A DNA stretch of 22,834 nt from CAIZGX01 sp044354975 (GTDB lineage: Bacteria; Bacteroidota; Bacteroidia; Flavobacteriales_D; Sanyastnellaceae), in the NCBI GenBank assembly GCA_044354975.1, contig JBIKZA010000039.1:1-22834 (forward strand), given 5' to 3'. The position numbers and the translations under genes are program-made. The notes under the pieces were generated by a model. The model was not told the DNA's origin, did not search any database, and was given only the letters and a program-made list of their open reading frames with translations. Shown here one piece after another: positions 5,558-14,032 of the stretch (within the stretch, counting starts at the first letter, position 1; each line of letters opens with the position of its first letter).

Positions 5558-7390
5558 ATGAAGAACATTTTCTTGCGCTCGTTCATTTTCGTTTTGGTGC
5601 TGTCTGCTCATTCCGCCAGGGCTTTTACTTTTCCAATTGGAACAGTCTGGTTCAACACAGATTACCAATTCAACACAGATCTGCTGAAGGATAAGTTGGT
5701 GGTGCTCGGATGTCTTCAACCCGAAGAAATTACAGGTGTTGGAGCCATGGTAGATCTGCAGGAAGAATTTCTTGCAGTTCCTCAAGTACAACTCATAACG
5801 CTCATTCCTGCGAGAGATCCAGCTTACAGCCGACAAGAAATCTTCGACTTCATTCAACAAAATGGAATCAGTCATCCGATTGGGATTGTTCCGAATTGGG
5901 GCGATATCCCTCTGATTGAAGGAGCCAAACTTCCTCAAATTTTGGTCTTCGATAAAAATATGAAGGAATCCGTTATGGGTATTCAAGGCATGCGCAATCG
6001 CGAGACCATTAGCGCATCACTTGCCCAATGGGTGAAGGCAGGTGCAAACAGCTACTCCTTGTGGCAGCCGACCATTACGCCAGAACCTAAATATTGGGCG
6101 AACCCCTTGATTGAACTTCCAAACGACTTGTGCTACTTCTCCGGAGAACTCGCGGTTTCAGAGCCTGCGCTTTTCCGAGTGAGCACCATAAGCGAGGACG
6201 GATTAATTCAAAAAAGAATTGGCGGAGTGCGAGGATATGCAGATGGAGATATCTCTGTTGCTCAAATGAAAAAGCCTATGGGCTTAACGTTCAGCTTCGC
6301 TGAACAGTTGCTCTACATTGCCGATCCGCTCAATCACGCTGTGCGCATTTACGACAACGACCAACACGTGTTGCTTACCATTCTTGGAAATGGAAAACAA
6401 CCGAACATAGAGAATTTCGAAAAGGCAACAACTTGGAAAGGCGCTATTCCTTATCCAACGGATGTGTTCATTGTGAAAAATAAAATCTATGTCCTTGCCG
6501 GAAACGACTGCAGTGTGTGGGAATTGAACACTTCCGACCAGTCTTCGAAATTAATTTGGAGAAGCGAAAATAAAGACGCGCAAGGCAATGCGCTAAGTGC
6601 CCTTTCCCTTCAATTCTTCAACAAAGAATTTTACATGCTGAAAAGCAACGGGACGATTTCGAAATTCAAAAAGAAAAAGGAACAAGTGGCCTATGCACCT
6701 GAAGCTCCTGTTAATCGCGCGGGTGGATTCACTTTCTACAACAACGATCTTGTAATCAGTGAGCCCTTCAACCATAAAATTTCTTGGTTGGGTAATGTGA
6801 AGAATGTTGCGGGAAGTGGAATGCTCGGATTGAAAGACGGCGCAGCAGATACCGCGCAATTCACTCGCCCCATGGCTTTGAATAAAATTGGAAGTGAAAT
6901 TTTTGTGTGTGAAGGCGGTTACGGTGTGCTTCGCAAATGGCGAATGGTATCGAACGAAGTGAAGAGTTTTTATCCTGTCGTGAGCCAAGAGGCCCTCTAC
7001 TCAGGCGAATCTCCCAATGCCGGCGAAGCGGTTGCGATAGAGCCCATTACTGTTGAACCTGGAAAGACCACTTTGAAATTGAGCATCGATGCGCCCGGAT
7101 ATTTCTTGTTGAACACTGAAGAGAATGGTGTATTCACCGACGAGAACTCGGGAATAACCGCATCGGCTGAGGTGTTAACCGATGGAAAGGTCGATTTAGT
7201 TTTGGAAGTCCCAGCCAACAGAACCGAGATGGGATTCATTCAATTGGGACTGCAGTTGGTGCTGCATCCGAACGACGCGCCAAAGATGACGTACTTGAAG
7301 AAAATGTTTGTGGTGTTTACGTTTGAAATTCTACCAGGAAGTGAACACGAGCAAGAGCTAATCATTCATCCGGTTGTAAAACCGAATTAA
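5558..7390 (+). CDS. Exported NHLRC2-like protein: degenerate thioredoxin fold plus NHL repeats
   Basis: I chose the ATG at 5558 because MKNIFLRSFIFVLVLSAHSARA then makes a signal peptide; an upstream in-frame ATG (5456) would add 34 mostly polar and aromatic residues. The 610-aa product has an N-terminal thioredoxin-like domain (about residues 30-165, from DKLVVLGCL to ETISASLAQW) in which the CxxC is reduced to a single Cys. An NHL-type propeller follows (about 185-475), recognisable by MKKPMGLTF, LYIADPLNHAVRIYD and FTRPMALNKIGSEIFVCEG, and then a beta-rich C-terminal domain. This order matches NHLRC2 proteins. The role of bacterial members is not settled. It should be periplasmic. Its stop overlaps the stop of the convergent TPR gene by four bases. 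Confidence 0.8.
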   Translation: MKNIFLRSFIFVLVLSAHSARAFTFPIGTVWFNTDYQFNTDLLKDKLVVLGCLQPEEITGVGAMVDLQEEFLAVPQVQLITLIPARDPAYSRQEIFDFIQQNGISHPIGIVPNWGDIPLIEGAKLPQILVFDKNMKESVMGIQGMRNRETISASLAQWVKAGANSYSLWQPTITPEPKYWANPLIELPNDLCYFSGELAVSEPALFRVSTISEDGLIQKRIGGVRGYADGDISVAQMKKPMGLTFSFAEQLLYIADPLNHAVRIYDNDQHVLLTILGNGKQPNIENFEKATTWKGAIPYPTDVFIVKNKIYVLAGNDCSVWELNTSDQSSKLIWRSENKDAQGNALSALSLQFFNKEFYMLKSNGTISKFKKKKEQVAYAPEAPVNRAGGFTFYNNDLVISEPFNHKISWLGNVKNVAGSGMLGLKDGAADTAQFTRPMALNKIGSEIFVCEGGYGVLRKWRMVSNEVKSFYPVVSQEALYSGESPNAGEAVAIEPITVEPGKTTLKLSIDAPGYFLLNTEENGVFTDENSGITASAEVLTDGKVDLVLEVPANRTEMGFIQLGLQLVLHPNDAPKMTYLKKMFVVFTFEILPGSEHEQELIIHPVVKPN

Positions 7391-8439
7391 TTGTCGCCGC
7401 GAAGTTTTCCCAATTCTACAGCTGCTTCCGTGTAGTCGGGCTTAATTTTCAAAGCTAGATTCAAATCGGCTTCAGCATTGGTTTTATCTCCTTTTCCTTC
7501 GTGGCAAAGCGCTCTGTTGTATGCGGCTTGATAATATCCAGGGTTTTTCTCCAATGCTAAATTGAAGGCTTCAATTCCTTTCTGATAGTCTTTCAAATAA
7601 ACCAAATTCACAAATCCTTTGTTGAAATAAGCCGCTGAGAAATTCGCATCAATGCCAATAATCTTGTCGTAGCACTGAAGGGCTTCTTGATAGTTATTCG
7701 GATTTTTCACCCCAGTTTCCTGAAGGAAAATAGCTTTGTTGTAATACGGCTCAACGAAGTTCGGGTGAAGGTCAATGGCTGAATTGTAATACTCCTTTGC
7801 CAAAGGGTTTCCATAACTCGCACACACCAATCCCGCTTCTACGTAAGCGTCGTAATAACTCGGGTCAACCTCAATGGCTGTCTGATAAGAGCTTAATGCC
7901 AGAGTAGTGTCGCGAACCTGACGGTAAAGACGACCTTTTAAATAGTAAGCATAGGCCACGCGCTCATCTTGACGAAGCACATTGTTGATTTGCTGTAGCG
8001 CCAATTCGTAGTTGTTCAAAGCAATATCCATGGCAGCTTTCTCAAGTAAACCTTCTTTATGTTGAGGATCTTTTTCAATACACTTTTGATAATCTTTATA
8101 CGCCTCAACCACGCGCTGCTGATCGAAGTGAATTTGTCCAGCCGTGAAGTAGATATCTGCTTTGGTTGAATCAATGGCCTTCGCGCGAACAATGTCAGCA
8201 TTGGCTTCAGCATATTTTTTCAATCCAGAATAGTGGCGGGCTCTTTCTAAGTAATGCGCAAAGTTGTTGGGTTCTGCTGTAATCTTTGCGTTAATGGCAC
8301 GAAGCGTCGTATCCGAAGTTTCTTCAATTCCCAGGTCCTTCTCGGTATTGCAGCTTTTGCACGATTCGAGGGTAGAGGCAAATGCGCAAATAAGCACCAA
8401 TGCGAAAACGGAAATAAAGGTCTTGAGCTTTTTCAACAT
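7387..8439 (-). CDS. TPR-repeat lipoprotein
   Basis: The start at 8439 gives MLKKLKTFISVFALVLICAF and a Cys in TLESC, a lipoprotein-type signal although Glu at the -2 position is unusual. The ATG seven codons upstream (8460) lies on the predicted promoter. The rest of the 350-aa protein is a run of about eight or nine tetratricopeptide repeats, seen as recurring A-x-Y-x-x-G/A motifs such as AYYLKGRLYRQVRDTTLALSSYQ, AYFNKGFVNLVYL and AAYNRALCHEGKGD. Such proteins act as scaffolds in the periplasm, and their partners cannot be told from sequence. The gene is monocistronic by position. Confidence 0.85.
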   Translation of the reverse strand: MLKKLKTFISVFALVLICAFASTLESCKSCNTEKDLGIEETSDTTLRAINAKITAEPNNFAHYLERARHYSGLKKYAEANADIVRAKAIDSTKADIYFTAGQIHFDQQRVVEAYKDYQKCIEKDPQHKEGLLEKAAMDIALNNYELALQQINNVLRQDERVAYAYYLKGRLYRQVRDTTLALSSYQTAIEVDPSYYDAYVEAGLVCASYGNPLAKEYYNSAIDLHPNFVEPYYNKAIFLQETGVKNPNNYQEALQCYDKIIGIDANFSAAYFNKGFVNLVYLKDYQKGIEAFNLALEKNPGYYQAAYNRALCHEGKGDKTNAEADLNLALKIKPDYTEAAVELGKLRGDN

Positions 8440-8457
8440 AACATTCAATTGAGCTAT

Positions 8458-8465
8458 CAAAAGTA
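8458..8465 (-). promoter_or_regulatory. -7 box TACTTTTG for the TPR lipoprotein gene
   Basis: The minus strand reads TACTTTTG, a perfect TAnnTTTG, ending 18 bases before the ATG at 8439; transcription would begin near 8453 with a leader of about 14 nt. No TTTG is found at the -33 position. Confidence 0.5.
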
Positions 8466-8544
8466 AGGTGTTCGTCTTTTCTTTTTATGAAGAATTTATT
8501 TAACGGCCGATTTTCGACCTTTGTAGAACATTAATTTCAAACCA

Positions 8545-10080
8545 TTGGCATCCGAAGGCAAACAGTTCGTTTCTAGTTTCTCATGGAATTCCGCTACGGT
8601 GGTGTTGCAAATACTTATTCAGCTGGGCTACACCGCATTGCTTGCGCGACTTATTGCACCTGAGAATTTCGCGGTTATGGGCATTGTTTTAAGTCTCATG
8701 GGATTCGCTGAAATCTTCTCGCAGATAGGTCTTGGTCCTGCGTTAATCCAACGAAAAGACATTGAGCAATCGCACATCAATTCGGCCTTCACGACATCCT
8801 TGGGATTGGGAATAATCTTCACCTTGTCCTTTGTTGCGGCTTCTCCCATGATTGCCAGAGCCTACGGAATTGACACGTTGAAGGAGATTATTCCTGTTGT
8901 TTGTTCGAGTTTTACGATCTCGGCTTTAAGCGTGGTTCCGCGAAATCTCATGATGAAGAACATGAAGTTCAAGTCGTTCTTCACTGCCAGTATGCTGAGT
9001 ATTGTCGGAGGAAATTTAGTTGTTGGACTTTGGCTGGCCTACGGTGGTTACGAGATTTGGGCATACGTTTGGGCGTTGTTCGCGCAGAATGCACTTATGA
9101 CTTTAGCTTGTTGGATTCTTCAGCCGACGCGCGTTCAATTCAAATGGAATAAAAAAGCGACGATGCAACTACTGAATTACGGTGCCGGAAGTTCGCTGTT
9201 CAATGCGTTGAATTACGCCGCGACGAAAGTAGACGTTGCCGTTCTTCCGCTCTTCTCGAAGGGAACCACTCTTTTTCCAAATACGGTTTCGTTAAATCAA
9301 GCGGGTATGTATGAAAGAGGTGCCTACGTAGCGTCACTTCCAATTACCATTATGGCGAAACTGAGCGACAGCGTGCTGTTCAGCGGCATGTCAAAGTTGC
9401 AAGAAGAGGCGGAACGATTGAAACGCGTGGTGCTTGCCGCGACAAATGTGTTGAGCATTTTAATTTTCCCAATAGCTTGCTTCGTTTTTGTTTTTAGCGA
9501 AGACATTCTTCGAATTTATTTGGGAAGCAACTACATGGGTGCAGCTCATCTCTTGCAATGGTTGTTTGTGGCCGTTATTTTTAGAACACTTACTCGTCCC
9601 ATTGATTCGTTGCTGCGCGCGAAAGGAGAGGTTTACAAAGGAAGTTGGATCAAAGGGATTTACTTGGTGCTCATGATTGTTGGCGTCATGGTCGCTGCGC
9701 GTTTTTCGGTGGAAGCTGTTGCGATTTCCATAGCTGTAACGACGGGAATTCATTACCTCATGATGATTGGTTTTGCGCACAGAATCTCTGGTATTTCGGT
9801 GAAAGAGCAACTTGGCGCTTTGGTCCCTGGATCGCGCATTGGTGCTATGACGTTGCTTGCGGCATATCTTGCGAAATACATGGCGGTGCGTTCGCACATT
9901 GACGGAATTTGGTTGTTGTTTTTTGCTGTTATTTGCGTGTTTGTTGGCGGATGTTTATTGGTGTACATTCGCCCTCAATGGCTGGGTGAAAGAAGCGTTA
10001 ATCCGTTGTTTATTGTGCCCGAAAGATTTCGGAAGTTTCCGTTTTTAAATAGAATTTATAAGGCGTTCGATGAAGAGTAG
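8545..10080 (+). CDS. Lipopolysaccharide/polysaccharide flippase, MOP superfamily (WzxC-like), TTG start
   Basis: The 511-aa protein has 12-14 hydrophobic segments. Its N-terminus (SSFSWNSATVVLQILIQLGYTALLARLIAPENFAVMG, read in parts) and VPRNLMMKNMKFK are typical of PST-type exporters that flip lipid-linked oligosaccharides across the inner membrane. There is no ATG before the first membrane helix; the frame is stopped by TAG at 8524-8526, leaving TTG at 8545 or ATT at 8530 as starts. I used TTG. A GACCTTTG box (8516-8523), one mismatch from TAnnTTTG, lies just upstream. The 3' end overlaps the DUF4476 gene by 11 bases. Other glycan genes (two GT operons) are nearby but not adjacent. Confidence 0.9.
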   Translation: MASEGKQFVSSFSWNSATVVLQILIQLGYTALLARLIAPENFAVMGIVLSLMGFAEIFSQIGLGPALIQRKDIEQSHINSAFTTSLGLGIIFTLSFVAASPMIARAYGIDTLKEIIPVVCSSFTISALSVVPRNLMMKNMKFKSFFTASMLSIVGGNLVVGLWLAYGGYEIWAYVWALFAQNALMTLACWILQPTRVQFKWNKKATMQLLNYGAGSSLFNALNYAATKVDVAVLPLFSKGTTLFPNTVSLNQAGMYERGAYVASLPITIMAKLSDSVLFSGMSKLQEEAERLKRVVLAATNVLSILIFPIACFVFVFSEDILRIYLGSNYMGAAHLLQWLFVAVIFRTLTRPIDSLLRAKGEVYKGSWIKGIYLVLMIVGVMVAARFSVEAVAISIAVTTGIHYLMMIGFAHRISGISVKEQLGALVPGSRIGAMTLLAAYLAKYMAVRSHIDGIWLLFFAVICVFVGGCLLVYIRPQWLGERSVNPLFIVPERFRKFPFLNRIYKAFDEE

Positions 10081-10771
10081 AGGTGTGGTTTTAGTTGCAT
10101 TTTTTTTGTTCCAAGCCTTCAATGTTGGAGCGCAGTCCAAGTTAGTAGTAAATGCTCCAGACAGTTTGTCTTTTATATTGTTTGTAGATGATGTGCAGTG
10201 CAACACAGTTCCTGTTTCTTCCATCCAAGTTTCGAAAGTGAATGTTGGAAAACATAACGTTAAGGTTGTGGTAGAGGCACAAGAATCTATTTTTCTTCTC
10301 AACGCGAAAAATCTTTTTTCACACAGTTTCTCTGTTTCTGTGTTGAATAGCAAACTCGAGTTGGTTCCTTCAGGAGAATTGAAACTGCAAGCGAAGGCTT
10401 TTCAATTTTGGAACAACAATGCAATACCTGTTGCTTCGAAAGATTCCGTTTATGTCGGGAAAAAAGGATGTGAATCACCTGCCTCATCATCAACGGTAGA
10501 CTCGCTCGTTAACGCCCTTCAATCAAAGTCATTCGATACCGAGCGGAAGATGATAGCACGCATGCAATTGGACGCCGATTGCTTTCAAGTGAAAGACATT
10601 GTCAAAATTATATCTACCATAGAGCTAGAAGAGAATCGGATGGACTGCATTATCGCGGCTCTCGGTCACGTCTATGATTTATCCGCTATCAACGGACTTC
10701 TAGAGTTAGTTATTCTGGAAAGAAACAAAGAGGCTATTCGTCAGAAAATTTCACAATTACAAAATCAGTAA
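10070..10771 (+). CDS. Secreted DUF4476-type protein
   Basis: The 233-aa protein starts MKSRGVVLVAFFLFQAFNVGAQ, a signal peptide with cleavage after AQ or GA. The C-terminal ~90 residues (LVNALQSKSFDTERKMIARM, CFQVKDIVKIISTIELEENRMDCI, LGHVYDLSAINGLLELV) have the helical repeat pattern of DUF4476, a domain frequent in Bacteroidota secreted proteins with no known function. The N-terminal half is beta-rich. Its start overlaps the end of the flippase gene by 11 bases, so it is translationally coupled to it. serC follows after 27 bp but appears to have its own promoter. Confidence 0.75.
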   Translation: MKSRGVVLVAFFLFQAFNVGAQSKLVVNAPDSLSFILFVDDVQCNTVPVSSIQVSKVNVGKHNVKVVVEAQESIFLLNAKNLFSHSFSVSVLNSKLELVPSGELKLQAKAFQFWNNNAIPVASKDSVYVGKKGCESPASSSTVDSLVNALQSKSFDTERKMIARMQLDADCFQVKDIVKIISTIELEENRMDCIIAALGHVYDLSAINGLLELVILERNKEAIRQKISQLQNQ

Positions 10772-10786
10772 GAAACATATAAAGAT

Positions 10787-10794
10787 TACATTTG
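10787..10794 (+). promoter_or_regulatory. -7 box TACATTTG immediately before serC ATG
   Basis: TACATTTG is identical to the box before the SRP RNA gene and ends four bases before the serC ATG. Transcription would start at or next to that ATG, giving a leaderless mRNA. The -33 region has no clear TTTG, so promoter strength is uncertain. Confidence 0.55.
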
Positions 10795-10798
10795 AACC

Positions 10799-11869
10799 AT
10801 GAAAAAAGTACACAATTTTAGCGCAGGTCCTTGCATTTTACCTTCTTCGGTTATTGAGGGTTCGGCAGACGCTATTCGTGAATTCGACGGTATGGGATTG
10901 TCGTTGATTGAAATTTCACACAGAAGCAAAAACTTTGAACGTGTTATGGACGAAGCGCGCCAATTGGTGAAAGATATTTTGAATCTCGATGATCGTTACG
11001 AGGTGTTGTTCCTTCAAGGTGGAGCGACACTCGGTTTCTATATGGTTCCTTTAAATATTTTGAAGGAAGGCGGAAAGGCAGCTTACGCAAACACAGGTGT
11101 TTGGGCTAGCGGTGCCATTAAAGAAGCGAAGTTGGTTGGAGACATAGATGTGGTAACAGATAGTTCAGCTTCAAACCACAATCACATTCCGGAATTGCCA
11201 GCATTGGAAGGATATGATTATTTCCACTTCACTTCGAACAACACTATTTTCGGCACACAGTATCAGTCCACTCCTAAGGTGAATGTTCCTTTAGTTTGCG
11301 ACATGAGTTCAGATATTTTCTCGAAGGAATTCAACGCAAATGAGTTCTCGCTGATCTATGCAGGTGCTCAGAAAAACATGGGTCCGGCCGGAGCAACCTT
11401 GTACATTGTCGACAAAGAAATGTTGGGTAAGACGGGAAGAAAACTTCCGACATACTTAGACTTGGCCTCACACATTTCGAAAGACAGTATGGCGAATACG
11501 CCTCCGGTGTTTTCAGTTTACGCAAGCATGCTAATGCTTCGTTGGATAAAAGAGAACGGTGGATTGAAAGGAATGGAAATTCACAACCGTGCAAAGCAAG
11601 AATTATTTTATGCTGAATTGGATCGCAACAGTTTATTCCATGGACACAGTGTTCCGGAGAGTCGCTCATGGATGAATCCAACTTTCCGTTTGAACAACGA
11701 AGAGCACGCTGCTACTTTCGATGCTATGTGGAAAGAAGCGGGCATCAGCGGAATCGCTGGACACCGCAGTGTAGGCGGATATCGCGCTTCAATGTACAAT
11801 GCACTTCCATTGGAAAGCGTGCAAGTGTTGGTAGATGTAATGAAAGAATTTGAACGTAAAAACGGATAA
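10799..11869 (+). CDS. serC: 3-phosphoserine/phosphohydroxythreonine transaminase
   Basis: This 356-aa PLP enzyme converts 3-phosphohydroxypyruvate and glutamate to phosphoserine and 2-oxoglutarate, step two of serine synthesis, and can also serve pyridoxal phosphate synthesis. It opens with HNFSAGPCILP, has ISHRSK (39-44) and GGAT (74-77) for phosphate binding, and the Schiff-base lysine is Lys192 in AGAQKNMGPAG. The C-terminal SWMNPTFR and AGHRSVGGYRASMYNA motifs are family-typical. Length is normal (about 355-362). The gene begins the serC-serA-DUF1015-yggS operon, with serA one base downstream of its stop. Confidence 0.97.
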   Translation: MKKVHNFSAGPCILPSSVIEGSADAIREFDGMGLSLIEISHRSKNFERVMDEARQLVKDILNLDDRYEVLFLQGGATLGFYMVPLNILKEGGKAAYANTGVWASGAIKEAKLVGDIDVVTDSSASNHNHIPELPALEGYDYFHFTSNNTIFGTQYQSTPKVNVPLVCDMSSDIFSKEFNANEFSLIYAGAQKNMGPAGATLYIVDKEMLGKTGRKLPTYLDLASHISKDSMANTPPVFSVYASMLMLRWIKENGGLKGMEIHNRAKQELFYAELDRNSLFHGHSVPESRSWMNPTFRLNNEEHAATFDAMWKEAGISGIAGHRSVGGYRASMYNALPLESVQVLVDVMKEFERKNG

Positions 11870-11870
11870 G

Positions 11871-12830
11871 ATGAAAATTTTAGCGAACGACGGAATAGAT
11901 GCAAAAGGTCAAGCGGCCTTGGAAGTAATGGGATGCACTGTCCTTACAGAAAAAGTGAATCAAGATGCTCTTGCGGGTTTCATTCAAAATGAAAACATCG
12001 ACGGACTATTGGTTCGAAGTGCAACCACTGCAAGAAAAGAATTAATCGACGCTTGTCCGAATTTGAAATTCATCGGTCGCGGTGGAGTGGGAATCGACAA
12101 CATAGACGCAGTTTATGCACGTGAAAAAGGAGTGGACGTATTCAATACCCCCGCCAGCAGCAGCGCGAGCGTAGCGGAATTGGTAATGTCTATGCTCTTC
12201 GCTTCGAATCGATTTATTTATCAAGCGGGTGGATCAATGCCAGTAAACGGAGAAGAAACGTTTGAAGTTTTGAAGAAGAATTACGGAAAAGGGAAAGAGG
12301 TGAAGGGAAAAACATTGGGCATTGTCGGCTTAGGCCGGATTGGAATGTCATTGGCTGAATACGCCTTGGGTTGCGGCATGCGTGTGTTGTTTTTCGATCG
12401 TTCGAAGGAAGAAGAAACAGTTGCGCTTTCTATAAACGGTTCTCCGTTTGAAGTGAAATTGAATGTTTCTTCTTTCGAAGAAGTTCTTCGCGAAAGCGAT
12501 TTCATTTCGTTACACGTTCCGAAGCAACCGAACGGAAGTTCGGTTATTGGTGCAGCTGAATTCGCACTTATGAAGAAAAATGCAGTTGTTGTAAACACCA
12601 GTCGCGGCGGTACTATTCACGAGGGTGAATTAATGGAGGCGTTGGACAACGGCGTCATTGCTGGCGCGTGTTTAGATGTTTTTGAAAACGAACCAAAACC
12701 GAATGCAGCGCTATTGAAGCATTCGAAAATTGTTACAACTCCGCACATTGGCGCTGCTACAGCAGAAGCGCAAGAGCGCATAGGCCTTGAGATTGCAGAG
12801 AATGTAAAACGAATTATGGACGCGAACTAA
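11871..12830 (+). CDS. serA: D-3-phosphoglycerate dehydrogenase, short form
   Basis: The enzyme oxidises 3-phosphoglycerate to 3-phosphohydroxypyruvate with NAD+, the first step of serine synthesis. I use the ATG at 11871, one base after the serC stop; an earlier in-frame ATG (11850) lies within serC. The 319-aa protein has the Rossmann motif GLGRIG (153-158), and the catalytic residues Arg245 (NTSRGG), Glu274 (DVFENEP) and His292 (TPHIGAAT) in the spacing of the D-2-hydroxyacid dehydrogenase family. It ends after the substrate domain and lacks the ACT regulatory domain, so serine feedback through ACT is not expected. The operon position with serC supports serA over other family members. Confidence 0.94.
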   Translation: MKILANDGIDAKGQAALEVMGCTVLTEKVNQDALAGFIQNENIDGLLVRSATTARKELIDACPNLKFIGRGGVGIDNIDAVYAREKGVDVFNTPASSSASVAELVMSMLFASNRFIYQAGGSMPVNGEETFEVLKKNYGKGKEVKGKTLGIVGLGRIGMSLAEYALGCGMRVLFFDRSKEEETVALSINGSPFEVKLNVSSFEEVLRESDFISLHVPKQPNGSSVIGAAEFALMKKNAVVVNTSRGGTIHEGELMEALDNGVIAGACLDVFENEPKPNAALLKHSKIVTTPHIGAATAEAQERIGLEIAENVKRIMDAN

Positions 12831-12832
12831 GC

Positions 12833-14032
12833 ATGAAGTTCAAGCCATTCAAAGCTGTGTTACCCGCAGCAGATAAGGTGCACTTGGTTGCCTCGCGATC
12901 GTATGTCTCTTATTCAAAAGAAGATTTGGTAGAAAAACTTCAAGGCAATCCTTACACGTTTTTGCATGTCATTCATCCCGATGTAGATGGCGATTATCGT
13001 GGAAGACGCATTGCGTATTTCGAAGAGGTGCGGAAGAATTACGAGAAGTTTTTGAGTTCTAAAATTTTTTTGAGGGAAGAAAGCGCTTCGTTTTTTATTT
13101 ACCGTCAGGAAACTCCTGAATATTCCTTTCAAGGCTTGCTGGGTGCGGTTTCGGTGGAAGACTACGAGCAAGGGAAAATAAAAATTCACGAGCATACGAT
13201 CAGTCAGCGTGAAGGAAGATTTACCGATTATTTAGATACAACGGGCATAAACGCAGAACCTGTTTTGTTAATGTCGAAAGAAGAAACGTGTTCTAATTTA
13301 ATGGAACGAGTTTGTTCGGAAAATCCATGGTACTGCTTCACAACAACAGACAGAGTAAAGCACACAGTTTGGCAAATCAGCAATGTAGAAGAAATTCAAG
13401 AAGTAGAAACTGAACTGTCGCGTGTGAGCGAATTATACATCGCAGACGGACACCACAGAAGCGCGAGCAGTGTTGCCTTGAAGCAGCGCAAATTAGAGGA
13501 AGGAAATAGTGATGAGGTGTATCAATACTTCATGGCGTTGGTGCTTTCACAAGCGCAATTGAAAATTTTGGGATTTCACCGTTTGGTGAAGTGTGTCGTT
13601 GAATTCGATTTGAATGTCTTTCTTTCAGATTTGAAAAAGATTGGAAGTCTTCAAGAGGTGAGTGAACAGGAGTTGCAATTAGCTGAAGGGAAAATAGGGG
13701 TGTATGCAGCAGGCAAATGGTATGCTTTTCAATTCGAAAAAGAAAAAAATGTAATTGATGCCGAATGGCTTTCAAAGAATATTCTTCATCCTATTTTTGG
13801 AATTGAAGACGAGCGAACAGATAAGCGCATCTCACATGCCGACGGTTTAGTTCCTTCAAATGAAATTGCGCAACTGGTTAACGAAGGCAAAGCAGATTTT
13901 GCTTTTTTACTTCATCCGATTTCAACCGAAACACTCATGCGTATTTCAGACGAAGGATCTACCATGCCTCCCAAGAGCACGTACATTCTTCCGAAGCTAA
14001 GAAGCGGCCTGGTTATTTACCCCATGCGATGA
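12833..14032 (+). CDS. DUF1015 family protein, candidate serine-pathway enzyme
   Basis: The 399-aa protein belongs to DUF1015 (PF06245): it opens with KPFKAVLPA, has the conserved IKIHEHT...REGR stretch at about 116-129 and the hallmark IADGHHRSAS at 203-212. That GHHR motif resembles the nucleotide-binding GxxR of ParB/sulfiredoxin-fold proteins, a fold that includes free-serine kinases (SbnI, SerK). It starts two bases after serA and overlaps yggS by four bases. Members of the family often sit with serA and serC in Bacteroidota. No phosphoserine phosphatase (serB) gene is in this cluster. A role in serine or phosphoserine metabolism is an inference from context. Confidence 0.9.
   Translation: MKFKPFKAVLPAADKVHLVASRSYVSYSKEDLVEKLQGNPYTFLHVIHPDVDGDYRGRRIAYFEEVRKNYEKFLSSKIFLREESASFFIYRQETPEYSFQGLLGAVSVEDYEQGKIKIHEHTISQREGRFTDYLDTTGINAEPVLLMSKEETCSNLMERVCSENPWYCFTTTDRVKHTVWQISNVEEIQEVETELSRVSELYIADGHHRSASSVALKQRKLEEGNSDEVYQYFMALVLSQAQLKILGFHRLVKCVVEFDLNVFLSDLKKIGSLQEVSEQELQLAEGKIGVYAAGKWYAFQFEKEKNVIDAEWLSKNILHPIFGIEDERTDKRISHADGLVPSNEIAQLVNEGKADFAFLLHPISTETLMRISDEGSTMPPKSTYILPKLRSGLVIYPMR

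Noticed and set aside
5411..5986. 191-codon open frame on the minus strand over the start of the NHL-repeat gene
   Set aside because: It overlaps the signal peptide and thioredoxin-like region of a convincing gene and the start of the holin-like gene; its translation has no recognisable domain.
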